Of a DNA stretch of 42,894 bases, positions 24,573-33,342 are shown one piece after another. The notes beneath the pieces were generated by a model that did no database searches, was not told where the DNA came from, and saw nothing but the letters and a program-made list of their open reading frames with translations. The position numbers and the translations under genes were made by a program. The DNA comes from an uncultured Lachnospiraceae bacterium (GTDB lineage: Bacteria; Bacillota; Clostridia; Lachnospirales; Lachnospiraceae). Within the stretch, counting starts at the first letter, position 1. Each line of letters opens with the position of its first letter. The stretch is from contig CAJUMC010000025.1 in the NCBI GenBank assembly GCA_910587085.1, positions 1-42,894 of the forward strand. The letters are read 5' to 3'.

Positions 24573-26237
24573 ATGATAAGGATATTATTGTGTGGACAGG
24601 ATTTTGAGCAGGAGATTAAGCCGCTGATCAAAGCTTTTTTTCCGGGCGCGGAATTCGAGGTAATAAAAGAGGAATGGCAGGGCGGCGGGATACAGAGCGC
24701 CGCCCGGTTTGCGGAAGCGTTGTGCGCCCGGCAGGAGGTCCGGGCGGGGACTGCCGCGGAGGAACCGGGCGGGACAAAGCCGGGCGCAGGGCTTTTGCCG
24801 TTTTCGTCAGAGCCGGAAAAAGAAACGGGCGCGGAGTTTTTGCGCCGGCCGGCACGCCGGGGAAAAAAGACCTCCGCAGAGCAGCCGTGCGTCCTAGACT
24901 GCGCGTTTCTGCTGTACCCGGAGGAGGGCTATCTTGCGGTGCAGGCGGCGGACGGCTGGCAGGCGGCGGAGTTTCACGGTGTTTCGCCGGAGGCCGAGCG
25001 GAAAGAATACCGCAATGTCATGATGCGCAAGCTGTACCGCCTGCTTGCAGAGCGCTGCGGCAGGGAGCTGCCGTGGGGCATGATGACGGGAATCCGCCCG
25101 ACAAAGCAGGTGCTGGAACGCCTGGAGGCGGGGGAATCCCCGGAAGAAGTGCGGGAATTTATGCGCCGGGAGTATCTCTGCTCCGACGAAAAAATCGACG
25201 TCAGCCTGGCGGTGGCGGGCACGGAGCACCGCATCCTGGAGGATCTCGATTACCGGTCGGGCTACAGTGTCTATATCGGAATCCCGTTCTGTCCGAGCAC
25301 CTGTTATTACTGCTCCTTCCCGTCGTTTCCGGTCGGGATATACGGGGAGCTTACGGAAGCTTATCTTAATGCGCTTATGCGGGAGATACGGTACGCCGGC
25401 AGTGCGCTGCCGGGCAAACGCCTGCAGACGCTCTACATCGGCGGAGGAACACCGACAACGCTTTCGGCGGAGCAGCTTGATCGGCTGCTGACCTGTGCGG
25501 AGGAAAGCTTTGATCTGACCGCGCTGCGGGAGCTGACCGTGGAGGCCGGAAGGCCGGACAGCATCACGGCGGAAAAGCTGCGGGTGATCCGGGCGCACGG
25601 GGCGGGCAGGATCTCCATCAATCCGCAGACCATGAAACAGGAAACGTTGGATCTCATCGGGCGCAGGCATACGGTGGAGCAGATCCGCGAGACCTTCCTG
25701 CTGGCGCGGGAGCTTGGCTTTGACAATATCAACATGGATATGATTCTCGGCCTGGCGAAAGAGACGCCGCAGGATGTGGCGGATACGCTGGCGCGCATCG
25801 GGGAGCTGTCGCCGGAAAACCTCACGGTGCATACACTGGCTGTAAAGCGGGCTGCGCGGCTCTGTACCAAAAAGGAGGAGTACGAAGGGCTGGCGGCGGA
25901 GAATGTTCAGGAAATGCTGCGTTTAAGCTGTGAATTTGCCGCGGCAAACAACTATCATCCGTATTATCTGTACCGGCAGAAGAATATGACGGAAAATCTC
26001 GAGAATGTGGGCTATTCCAGACCTGGCCGCGAAGGGATTTACAATGTCCTGATTATGGAGGAGCGCCAGACGATTCTCGCGCTCGGCGCGGGAGCAACCA
26101 CAAAATTTGTGTTTGACGGCGGAAACCGGCTCGAGCGGGTGGAGAATGTAAAAAACCTGAAGGATTATATCGAGCGGATCGACGAGATGATTGCCAGGAA
26201 GCAGAGCTTTCTGGAACAGTTCGGCGCAATGCTGTAA
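24573..26237 (+). CDS. hemZ: HemZ-type radical SAM enzyme (coproporphyrinogen dehydrogenase-like)
   Basis: A 554-residue radical SAM protein. The cluster motif is CPSTCYYCSFPSF (about 238-250), with YIGGGTPTTLS and the following HemN/HemZ-type segments (NPQTMKQETLDLIGRRHT, NINMDMILGL). Members are linked to anaerobic porphyrin oxidation, though the activity of many HemZ proteins is unproven. The family start is at 24573 (MIRILLCGQDF); the frame is open to 24474 and would overlap the upstream stop, but that part is unlike the family. Residues about 50-105 are a Gly/Ala/Glu/Arg-rich insert that makes it longer than usual. Only a weak ribosome-binding site is visible. Confidence 0.85.
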   Translation: MIRILLCGQDFEQEIKPLIKAFFPGAEFEVIKEEWQGGGIQSAARFAEALCARQEVRAGTAAEEPGGTKPGAGLLPFSSEPEKETGAEFLRRPARRGKKTSAEQPCVLDCAFLLYPEEGYLAVQAADGWQAAEFHGVSPEAERKEYRNVMMRKLYRLLAERCGRELPWGMMTGIRPTKQVLERLEAGESPEEVREFMRREYLCSDEKIDVSLAVAGTEHRILEDLDYRSGYSVYIGIPFCPSTCYYCSFPSFPVGIYGELTEAYLNALMREIRYAGSALPGKRLQTLYIGGGTPTTLSAEQLDRLLTCAEESFDLTALRELTVEAGRPDSITAEKLRVIRAHGAGRISINPQTMKQETLDLIGRRHTVEQIRETFLLARELGFDNINMDMILGLAKETPQDVADTLARIGELSPENLTVHTLAVKRAARLCTKKEEYEGLAAENVQEMLRLSCEFAAANNYHPYYLYRQKNMTENLENVGYSRPGREGIYNVLIMEERQTILALGAGATTKFVFDGGNRLERVENVKNLKDYIERIDEMIARKQSFLEQFGAML

Positions 26238-26359
26238 GCACAGAAGGCGGCGGGGGTTCAGGGAGTGTTCTCCCTTACACACAGGAAGACTGCGGCGGAA
26301 ACGGGAAACGAAGCGGTCCGGCGCAAAAGGTCAGGATAGATGGATGTGAGGCGTTTGCT

Positions 26360-27349
26360 ATGATACGGAAAATGGAGGAGCGGCTGCGGTCGGCGCTGGA
26401 GGATGAAAAAAGCATAGAATACGATTTCCCGGACGCGGTGGATCACGGGATTATGGTGGGCAATCTGGCCGGACTGATGGCGGCGGAGCTCGGGTGCGGC
26501 GAGGAATTCTGCGCGGAGATTGTGCGGGCCGGGATGGTGCATGATATCGGAAAGCTGCAGCTCGGAAAATATCTCTACGGAAGGGACGACGCCCTGCTTA
26601 AAATCGAAGAGCTGAAATATATCCGGCTGCACCCGGTGCTGGGCTACCGGAAGCTGCAGAAGCTGGGCGATTTTTCTGAGACCATACTCCGGGCGGTGTA
26701 CCACCACCATGAAAATTTTGACGGGACGGGATATCCGGACAATCTGAGGGGGGACAAAATCCCATTTGCGGCGAGAATCCTGCGGATCTGCGATGTGTAT
26801 GCCGCACTGATCTCGGAGCGCCCGTACCGTGCGGCGTTTGACACCGACGCCGCAGTGGAGATGATGATTGACGAAGTGCAGCATTTCGATATGGCGATGT
26901 TTCTGGCATTTCTGAATCTGGTACACTCAGAGCCGATCCGCGATATCTGGCAGTTTGCCGAGTGCGTCAACCGGAAAATACGCAGCCGCAGCGGGGATGA
27001 AATAAATGCCGTACATACGGGCTCCGAACCGGAATGGGCAGAATATTTGCGCATGGCGCAGAAACGGAGGATATATGATTACACAGAGGCCGAAAGGAAC
27101 ACAGGACTGGTACGGTGCGGATATGCACAGACGCACCGTGATCGAGACGAAGGCGAGACAGCTTTGCAGAGCTTACAATATCAAGGAGATCAGTACGCCG
27201 GTATTCGAGCATACAGTGCTGTTTTCGCGGGGAGTCGGAGAGACGACGGATGTTGTGCAGAAGGAGATGTACACCTTTCTGGACAAGGGCGACCGCAGTA
27301 TTACCCTGAAGCCGGAGGGAACAGCCGGCGCGATCCGCGCCTACCTTGA
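26360..27349 (+). CDS. HD-GYP-type phosphohydrolase, frame overruns hisS
   Basis: The first 215 residues form an HD-GYP-like domain: HDIGK (His61-Asp62), then HHHENFDGTGYPDNLRGDKIP (residues 115-135) and ARILRICDVYAAL. Such proteins degrade cyclic-di-GMP or related nucleotides, though single-domain members are often uncharacterised. The open frame continues to 27349, 275 bases into hisS, and the last 90 residues are simply hisS in another frame with no family character. The genuine end is probably near 27005-27075, so a frameshift or loss of the native stop is likely. The start at 26360 has only a weak GTGAGG site. Gap 26238-26359 shows no promoter. Confidence 0.7.
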   Translation: MIRKMEERLRSALEDEKSIEYDFPDAVDHGIMVGNLAGLMAAELGCGEEFCAEIVRAGMVHDIGKLQLGKYLYGRDDALLKIEELKYIRLHPVLGYRKLQKLGDFSETILRAVYHHHENFDGTGYPDNLRGDKIPFAARILRICDVYAALISERPYRAAFDTDAAVEMMIDEVQHFDMAMFLAFLNLVHSEPIRDIWQFAECVNRKIRSRSGDEINAVHTGSEPEWAEYLRMAQKRRIYDYTEAERNTGLVRCGYAQTHRDRDEGETALQSLQYQGDQYAGIRAYSAVFAGSRRDDGCCAEGDVHLSGQGRPQYYPEAGGNSRRDPRLP

Positions 27350-28361
27350 AAACGGGCTGTTTGCGGAGAGCCAGCCGACAAAGCTGTTTTACTTTACGCA
27401 GGCGTTCCGCTATGAGAAGCCGCAGAGCGGGAGACTGCGCCAGCATAACCAGTTCGGGGTGGAGTTTATCGGGTCGAAAAGTCCGCTTGCGGAGGTGGAG
27501 CTGATTACGCTGATCACGGAATTTATCCGCAGACTCGGTCTCTCGGACGCAAAACTGCACATCAACAGCATCGGCTGCAGAAGCTGCCGCAAAACCTACA
27601 ACGACGCGCTGCTCGCCTATCTGAAAAAACATGAGGACAGCCTCTGCGAAACCTGCCGCGAGAGGATGCAGAAAAATCCGCTGCGCGTGATTGACTGCAA
27701 GGTTCCGTCCTGCCGGGAAATTGTGAAGGATGCCCCGCGCACCATTGATTATCTCGACGAGGAATGCCGGACGCATTTTGAAGAGCTGAAGAGCCTGCTC
27801 GGTGAGCTGGAAATCCCTTATGAGATTGACACCGGGATCGTCCGCGGCTTGGATTATTATACAAAGACCGTATTTGAATTTGTCAACGCGGATGGTTTTA
27901 CGCTCTGCGGCGGCGGACGGTACGACGGGCTTGTGCATGAGATCGACGAAAAGCAGGATATTCCGGCGGTCGGTTTCGGCATGGGCATCGAACGCATTCT
28001 CTATTTTCTTGACAGGGAGAAGGTTGCGCTTGACCCGGAGGAGCCGCCAAAGCTCTATGTCGGCATTCTCGGGCAGGCGGCCCGGGCGCGGGCGTTTCGC
28101 CTGGTAACACAGCTGCGCGATGCGGGCATTGCAACCGAGACAGATTATATGGATCGCAGCGTGAAGGCGCAGATGAAATATGCGAACAAACTCGGAGCGA
28201 AAAATACCGTGATTCTCGGCGAGGACGAGCTTGCCAGAAACGCGGCCTTTGTGAAAAACATGGAGACGGGAGAGCAGACCGAGGTGGCGCTTGACCGGCT
28301 GGCCGGATTTTTTCTGGAGGAACAAAACGCGGCAGGAGGCCGGGAATCTTCCGGGGAGTGA
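27075..28361 (+). CDS. hisS: Histidyl-tRNA synthetase
   Basis: A 428-residue class II synthetase. It begins with ITQRPKGTQDW, has class II motif 2 (FRYEKPQSGRLRQHNQFGVEFIG), the histidine-binding motifs VRGLDYYTKTVFEF and LCGGGRYDGLV, and motif 3 (GFGMGIERIL). The C-terminal anticodon domain follows. GGAGG at 27067-27071 fixes the start at 27075, inside the end of the upstream open frame. A Zn-like CRSCRKTY / CETCRERM / CKVPSCRE cysteine cluster (residues about 175-220) is an insertion seen in some clostridial HisRS. Confidence 0.96.
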   Translation: MITQRPKGTQDWYGADMHRRTVIETKARQLCRAYNIKEISTPVFEHTVLFSRGVGETTDVVQKEMYTFLDKGDRSITLKPEGTAGAIRAYLENGLFAESQPTKLFYFTQAFRYEKPQSGRLRQHNQFGVEFIGSKSPLAEVELITLITEFIRRLGLSDAKLHINSIGCRSCRKTYNDALLAYLKKHEDSLCETCRERMQKNPLRVIDCKVPSCREIVKDAPRTIDYLDEECRTHFEELKSLLGELEIPYEIDTGIVRGLDYYTKTVFEFVNADGFTLCGGGRYDGLVHEIDEKQDIPAVGFGMGIERILYFLDREKVALDPEEPPKLYVGILGQAARARAFRLVTQLRDAGIATETDYMDRSVKAQMKYANKLGAKNTVILGEDELARNAAFVKNMETGEQTEVALDRLAGFFLEEQNAAGGRESSGE

Positions 28362-28508
28362 GAATACCGCGCGGTCCGGGCCCGGCCGGCAATCGGACAA
28401 TTATCCCGGCAAACCGTGATTTTTTTGCGGAGATAATTCCGACGGGAACGGGGCGCAGCAGCCTGAATAATATCGCCGCTGCGGCGGCAGAATGAGAGGA
28501 TAAAAGCA

Positions 28509-30314
28509 ATGGCAGAGTCAATGAAGGGACTGCACCGGACGCACCGCTGCGCGGAGCTTTCGGCCGCGAATATCGGCGAGACGGTAACGGCGATGGGCTG
28601 GGTGCAGAAGAGCAGAAATAAGGGAGGCATAATTTTTGTTGATCTGAGGGATCGTTCCGGTATTCTGCAGATTATTTTTGAGGAGAGCGACGTCGGGACG
28701 GAAGGCTTTGAGAAGGCGTGCCGGCTGCACAGCGAATTTGTAATTGCGGTTGTAGGCCGTCTGGAAGCACGCTCCGGCGCGGTCAACGAGAATCTTGCGA
28801 CCGGGGAAATCGAGCTGCGGGCGAAAGAACTGCGCATTCTGTCCGAGGCGGAGACCCCGCCGTTCCCGGTGGAAGAAAACTCCAGGACGAAGGAAGAGCT
28901 CCGCCTGAAATACCGTTATCTCGATCTGCGGAGGCCGGACCTTCAGCGGAACCTGATGCTGCGCAGCCGCGTTGCAACACTGACAAGACAGTTTCTCGCC
29001 GACGAGGGATTTCTGGAGATCGAGACGCCGATGCTGTGCAAATCCACGCCGGAGGGTGCGAGGGACTACCTCGTGCCGAGCCGCGTGCATCCGGGGAATT
29101 TCTACGCGCTGCCGCAGTCGCCGCAGCTGTTCAAGCAGCTGCTGATGTGCTCGGGCTACGACCGCTATTTTCAGCTGGCGCGGTGCTTCCGCGACGAGGA
29201 TCTGCGCGCGGATCGTCAGCCGGAGTTTACGCAGATTGATATGGAGCTTTCCTTTGTCGATGTGGACGATGTGATTGACGTGAATGAACGCCTGCTTGCG
29301 AAGCTGTTCGGCGAGGTGCTCGGGGTGGAGGTAAAACTGCCGATTCCGCGCATGACCTGGCAGGAGGCAATGGATCGCTTCGGTTCGGACAAGCCGGATC
29401 TGCGGTTCGGCATGGAGCTGAAGGATGTGACGGAAACCGTAAAGAACTGCGGCTTTTCTGTTTTCACCGGGGCGATTGCCGCGGGGGGCTCGGTGCGCGG
29501 AATCAACGCCGCCGGACAGGGCGAAATGCCGAGAAAGAAAATTGATGCGCTTGTCGAGTTCGCCAAGGGCTTCGGTGCGAAGGGGCTTGCTTATCTGGCG
29601 ATTGCGCCGGACGGGACGGTAAAATCCTCCTTCACAAAGTTCCTGAGTGCGGAGGAGACGGATGCGCTTGTCGCGGCAATGGAAGGAAAGCCGGGCGATC
29701 TGCTGCTGTTTGCCGCTGATAAAAACAAAATTGTCTGGGACGTACTTGGAAATCTCCGCCTGGAGCTTGCGAAAAACCTTGGATTATTGGATAAAAATCA
29801 GTACAGCTTCCTCTGGGTCACGGAATTCCCGCTTTTTGAGTACTCCGAGGAGGAGGGACGCTTTGTCGCCATGCACCATCCGTTTACAATGCCGGTGGAA
29901 GAGGATCTGCCGATGCTGAAATCGGATCCGGCAAAAGTGCGTGCCAAGGCTTATGACATTGTGCTGAACGGCACAGAGATCGGCGGCGGGTCCGTCCGAA
30001 TCTTCCAGAACCATGTGCAGGAACAGATGTTTGAGGCGCTCGGCTTTACGCTGGAGGAGGCGTACAGCCGCTTCGGTTTCCTGCTGAACGCATTCAAATA
30101 CGGTGTGCCGCCGCACGCGGGGCTTGCGTACGGGCTTGACCGTCTTGTCATGCTGATGGCGAAGGAGGATTCCATCCGCGACGTTATTGCGTTCCCGAAA
30201 GTGAAGGATGCTTCCTGTCTGATGACGGATGCGCCGAATACGGTGGACGAAAAGCAGCTTGCGGAGCTGGAAATTGCCGTGACAGCACAGCAGAAGCAGA
30301 GCGACGGGGTATGA
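28509..30314 (+). CDS. aspS: Aspartyl-tRNA synthetase
   Basis: A 601-residue bacterial-type class II synthetase: N-terminal OB-fold anticodon domain (to about 105), catalytic core with motif 1 region, motif 2 (ARCFRDEDLRADRQPEFTQIDMELSF), the bacterial GAD insert (about 290-420) and motif 3 (GLAYGLDRLVMLM). Length is typical of the bacterial type. GAGAGGA lies upstream of the ATG. It is 147 bases after hisS, the common pairing in Firmicutes. Whether it is discriminating or also charges tRNA-Asn cannot be told here. Confidence 0.96.
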   Translation: MAESMKGLHRTHRCAELSAANIGETVTAMGWVQKSRNKGGIIFVDLRDRSGILQIIFEESDVGTEGFEKACRLHSEFVIAVVGRLEARSGAVNENLATGEIELRAKELRILSEAETPPFPVEENSRTKEELRLKYRYLDLRRPDLQRNLMLRSRVATLTRQFLADEGFLEIETPMLCKSTPEGARDYLVPSRVHPGNFYALPQSPQLFKQLLMCSGYDRYFQLARCFRDEDLRADRQPEFTQIDMELSFVDVDDVIDVNERLLAKLFGEVLGVEVKLPIPRMTWQEAMDRFGSDKPDLRFGMELKDVTETVKNCGFSVFTGAIAAGGSVRGINAAGQGEMPRKKIDALVEFAKGFGAKGLAYLAIAPDGTVKSSFTKFLSAEETDALVAAMEGKPGDLLLFAADKNKIVWDVLGNLRLELAKNLGLLDKNQYSFLWVTEFPLFEYSEEEGRFVAMHHPFTMPVEEDLPMLKSDPAKVRAKAYDIVLNGTEIGGGSVRIFQNHVQEQMFEALGFTLEEAYSRFGFLLNAFKYGVPPHAGLAYGLDRLVMLMAKEDSIRDVIAFPKVKDASCLMTDAPNTVDEKQLAELEIAVTAQQKQSDGV

Positions 30315-30370
30315 CAGAACCGCGAAAATCTTATTTTTTACGAAAATGTTAAGAAATTATAAAAAATTAT

Positions 30371-30399
30371 TTGACATTGCCGGAGAAAGATGCTATGAT
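30371..30399 (+). promoter_or_regulatory. Promoter of the cold-shock gene
   Basis: Perfect TTGACA (30371-30376), a 17-base spacer and TATGAT (30394-30399), preceded by an A/T-rich tract (30330-30370) that could act as an UP element. The leader is about 50 bases. Confidence 0.8.
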
Positions 30400-30455
30400 G
30401 AGATTGTCGCGGAACCAGGATGCGGCAATTATGAAAGTTTGTGGAGGAAACACAC

Positions 30456-30653
30456 ATGAAAGGTACAGTTAAGTGGTTTAACAACCAGAAGGGTTTTGGT
30501 TTCATCTCTGATGAGCAGGGCAATGATGTATTCGTACATTATTCCGGACTGAACATGGAAGGCTTCAAGTCTCTGGAAGAGGGCCAGGCTGTCGAGTTCG
30601 ACGTTGTTCAGGGAGCAAAGGGACCGCAGGCAACAAACGTTACAAAATTATAA
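30456..30653 (+). CDS. Cold-shock protein (CspA family)
   Basis: A 65-residue OB-fold RNA chaperone. RNP1 (KGFGFI) and RNP2 (VFVHYS) are intact, with the aromatic residues that stack on single-stranded RNA or DNA. GGAGG lies just before the ATG at 30456. The frame extends five codons upstream but without a site. It has its own strong promoter and a terminator. Confidence 0.95.
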   Translation: MKGTVKWFNNQKGFGFISDEQGNDVFVHYSGLNMEGFKSLEEGQAVEFDVVQGAKGPQATNVTKL

Positions 30654-30745
30654 TTCAACCGCGTTTTGAATGTACCTTTTCTAATATATAATTTGCTAAA
30701 AATTTATACAGGAATTGTTATATCTATCGAAACGAAATGGTGGGA

Positions 30746-30773
30746 GGCCGCCCTCGAAGGAGGGCGGCCTTTT
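30746..30773 (+). terminator. Intrinsic terminator of the cold-shock gene
   Basis: GGCCGCCCTC (30746-30755), loop GAAG, GAGGGCGGCC (30760-30769), then four T. It is 93 bases after the stop. The remaining 30774-31015 has a (GGAGC)-like short repeat (about 30862-30888) and an extended -10, but no gene. Confidence 0.9.
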
Positions 30774-30919
30774 AAAATGCGCGGAAAGGACGGGACAGGA
30801 AGCTGTGTGCATAAGCGGCGGTTCCGGAGCGAAAGTCTTGATAGGCAGAAGGACAGGAAACTGGAGCGGAGCGGAGCGGTGCGGTGCGCAGCTGCCCGCT
30901 TTTCTTTTCTCCGCAGTTG

Positions 30920-30928
30920 TGGTATACT
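30920..30928 (+). promoter_or_regulatory. Extended -10 promoter for ruvAB
   Basis: TGGTATACT is a TGn-extended -10 (TATACT at 30923-30928). No clear -35. It would give a leader of about 80 bases to ruvA. Confidence 0.45.
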
Positions 30929-31015
30929 TAAGGCCGAATGAAGGGAAAACACCTGCGGCAGCAAACAGGTGAAAGAACAGAAAATATCAGGATGAAACAG
31001 AAAGGAGCGGAACGC

Positions 31016-31630
31016 GTGATATCGTTTATCAGAGGTGAGGTGGCATGGCTCACGGAAAATTCCGTGGTACTCGACTGCGGCGGGATCGGTTATGAGGTGG
31101 TTGTTCCGGCGCCGGTGCTGGCATCGCAGCCGCGCCAGGGGGAGAAAATGCTCCTTTATACATATATGCAGGTCCGGGAGGACGGGGTTTCGCTTTTCGG
31201 GTTTGCGAGCCGCGAGGAACTTGCGGTGTTCCGGATGCTGATCGGGGTGAGCGGAATCGGGCCGAAGGGGGCAGTCGGGCTGCTGTCCGCGGTTTCGGTC
31301 GATGATCTTCGCTTTGCCGTACTTTCCGAAGATGAAAAGACGATCGCCAGAGCACCCGGCATCGGGGCAAAAACGGCCAAAAAACTGATTCTTGAACTGA
31401 AGGACAAATTCCGGCTTGAGGATGCATTTGAGCAGAAGCTGGCGGCATCCGGGGCGGAAGCAGCGGATGCGGAAGGAAACGACAGCCGGAGCATGATCAG
31501 CGAGGCGATCCAGGCGCTCACCGCGCTCGGATTTTCCGGTACGGAGGCCAGCCGGGCGGTGAATTCCATCGCGCTGACATCCGATATGACTTCGGACGAG
31601 CTGCTGAAGGCTGCGCTGAAAAAATTGTGA
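31016..31630 (+). CDS. ruvA: Holliday junction DNA helicase subunit RuvA
   Basis: A 204-residue RuvA that binds four-way DNA junctions and loads RuvB. Domain I begins ISFIRGEV, domain II has the HhH motifs (LIGVSGIGPKGAVGLLS and APGIGAKTAKKLILELKDK) and domain III (SEAIQALTALGFSGTEASRAV) contacts RuvB. The start is GTG at 31016 with AGGAG eight bases upstream; similarity starts there, although the frame is open upstream. ruvB follows after 26 bases. Confidence 0.95.
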   Translation: MISFIRGEVAWLTENSVVLDCGGIGYEVVVPAPVLASQPRQGEKMLLYTYMQVREDGVSLFGFASREELAVFRMLIGVSGIGPKGAVGLLSAVSVDDLRFAVLSEDEKTIARAPGIGAKTAKKLILELKDKFRLEDAFEQKLAASGAEAADAEGNDSRSMISEAIQALTALGFSGTEASRAVNSIALTSDMTSDELLKAALKKL

Positions 31631-31656
31631 TATGACCGGGACAATGGAGGAAGCAA

Positions 31657-32655
31657 ATGGCGAGAAGAATGATTACCACCGAGCTCACGGAGGAGGATGA
31701 GAAAATCGAGGGGAGCCTGCGGCCCCAGCTGCTGAAGGATTACATCGGACAGCAGAAGGCGAAGAAGAACCTGAAGGTTTACATCGAAGCGGCGAAGGGC
31801 AGGGGCGAGGCGCTGGATCATGTGCTTTTTTTCGGCCCTCCGGGGCTTGGAAAAACGACGCTGGCCGGCGTGATTGCCAATGAAATGGGCGTTCGCATGA
31901 GAACGACCTCCGGCCCGGCAATTGAAAAGCCGGGGGATATGGCTTCCATCCTGAACAATCTGCAGGAGGGGGATATCCTTTTTATCGACGAGATCCACCG
32001 GCTGAACCGCCAGGTGGAGGAAATTCTGTATCCGGCGATGGAAGACTTCGCAATTGATATTGTGATCGGCAAGGGGGCGGCGGCAAAGTCGCTGCGGCTG
32101 GAGCTTCCGAAATTTACGCTGGTCGGTGCCACGACGCGCGCGGGCATGCTGACTGCCCCGCTGAGAGACCGGTTCGGGGTTGTAAACCGGCTGGAATTTT
32201 ACACGGTTGAGGAATTGGAACAGATTATCCTGCGATCCGCGCAGGTGCTCGGCGTGACGATCGAGCCGGAGGGCGCGCAGGAGCTGGCACGGCGCTCCCG
32301 CGGCACTCCCCGTCTTGCAAACCGGCTGCTGAAGCGTGTCAGGGATTTCGCTCAGGTAAAGTATGACGGGAAAATTACAAAGCAGGTGGCCGATTTTGCG
32401 CTTGATCTGCTGGAGGTTGACCGGCTGGGACTCGATCATATCGACCGCGAAATTCTTCTGGCTATGATGGACAAATTCGGCGGAAGACCGGTCGGGCTGG
32501 AGGCGGTTGCGGCGACCATCGGAGAGGATGCGGGCACCGTTGAGGAGGTCTATGAGCCGTACCTTGTTCAGAACGGCCTGATTGTGCGCACGCCGCGGGG
32601 GAGAATGGCAACGGATCTGGCGTACACGCATCTGGGGGTGAAAAAGTCTGTCTGA
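31657..32655 (+). CDS. ruvB: Holliday junction DNA helicase subunit RuvB
   Basis: A 332-residue AAA+ motor for branch migration. It begins with the RuvB LRPQLLKDYIGQ, has Walker A GPPGLGKTT, Walker B LFIDEIHRL, sensor I TLVGATTRAG and the arginine finger region PLRDRFG, and ends with the winged-helix domain including GRMATDLAYTHLG. TGGAGGAA lies before the ATG. Confidence 0.97.
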   Translation: MARRMITTELTEEDEKIEGSLRPQLLKDYIGQQKAKKNLKVYIEAAKGRGEALDHVLFFGPPGLGKTTLAGVIANEMGVRMRTTSGPAIEKPGDMASILNNLQEGDILFIDEIHRLNRQVEEILYPAMEDFAIDIVIGKGAAAKSLRLELPKFTLVGATTRAGMLTAPLRDRFGVVNRLEFYTVEELEQIILRSAQVLGVTIEPEGAQELARRSRGTPRLANRLLKRVRDFAQVKYDGKITKQVADFALDLLEVDRLGLDHIDREILLAMMDKFGGRPVGLEAVAATIGEDAGTVEEVYEPYLVQNGLIVRTPRGRMATDLAYTHLGVKKSV

Positions 32656-32659
32656 GACA

Positions 32660-32687
32660 TTGTAATTTCGGCAGTTTCTGCTATAAT
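32660..32687 (+). promoter_or_regulatory. Promoter of zapA
   Basis: TTGTAA (32660-32665), a 16-base spacer and TATAAT (32682-32687), just after the ruvB stop. Confidence 0.6.
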
Positions 32688-32748
32688 GGATAGCAGATGG
32701 CAGTAAGCCGGCAAGGGATAAAACAGGAGGACAGGGGAGGCGTACAGG

Positions 32749-33210
32749 ATGAACAGGCAGACGAGTACGGATGTCATTATAAACGGGAAGCAGTATACGC
32801 TCAGCGGCTATGAGAGCAGCGAGTACATGCACCGGGTGGCCGCCTACCTCAACGAGAAATATGACGAGCTGAAGAAGCAGCCCTTTTTCCGGCAGCTGGA
32901 CGGAGATATGAGGAATGTTCTTCTGCAGCTGAATGTAGCCGACGATTATTTTAAGCTAAAAGAGCAGATGAGGCATACGGAAAGCGACCGGGATGTGAAG
33001 AGCAATGAGGTTTTTGACCTCAGACATGAGATCCTTTCCCTTCAGACAAAACTGGAGGCGGCGCAGAAGGAACTGGAGCAGGCAAAAGAAGCACGCCATG
33101 AGGAGGAAAAAAAGAACATAAGGCTGGAGACGGAGCTGAAAAATCTGCAGCGCCTGGTCGGTTCCGGTGTTCTGCCGGAGCACAAGAACGGGGAGAAACC
33201 GAAGCCCTGA
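32749..33210 (+). CDS. zapA: Cell division protein ZapA
   Basis: A 153-residue FtsZ-associated protein. Residues 1-70 match the ZapA N-terminal fold (VIINGKQYTLSGYESSEYMHRVAAYLNEKYDEL, with MRNVLLQLNVADDYFK following), and residues 75-140 are a coiled coil rich in Glu, Lys and Gln. GGGGAGG lies eight bases before the ATG. It is followed by the U32 gene, as in many Clostridia. Confidence 0.88.
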   Translation: MNRQTSTDVIINGKQYTLSGYESSEYMHRVAAYLNEKYDELKKQPFFRQLDGDMRNVLLQLNVADDYFKLKEQMRHTESDRDVKSNEVFDLRHEILSLQTKLEAAQKELEQAKEARHEEEKKNIRLETELKNLQRLVGSGVLPEHKNGEKPKP

Positions 33211-33213
33211 TAA

Positions 33214-33285
33214 AAAAGAGCATTTCAAAGGGCGTTTCCAGATAGCTGCAGCGCAAAAGAGCATTTCAAAGGGCATTTCCAGATA
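33214..33285 (+). repeat. Direct repeat pair, 41-bp period
   Basis: AAAAGAGCATTTCAAAGGGC followed by RTTTCCAGATA occurs at 33214-33244 and again at 33255-33285, with one base difference. It lies between zapA and the U32 gene. Confidence 0.85.
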
Positions 33286-33342
33286 ACAGCACCTTCAGAC
33301 GGTTCGAAAAGCTGTGCCCCTGATTCTGCGGTGTGTACGGGT

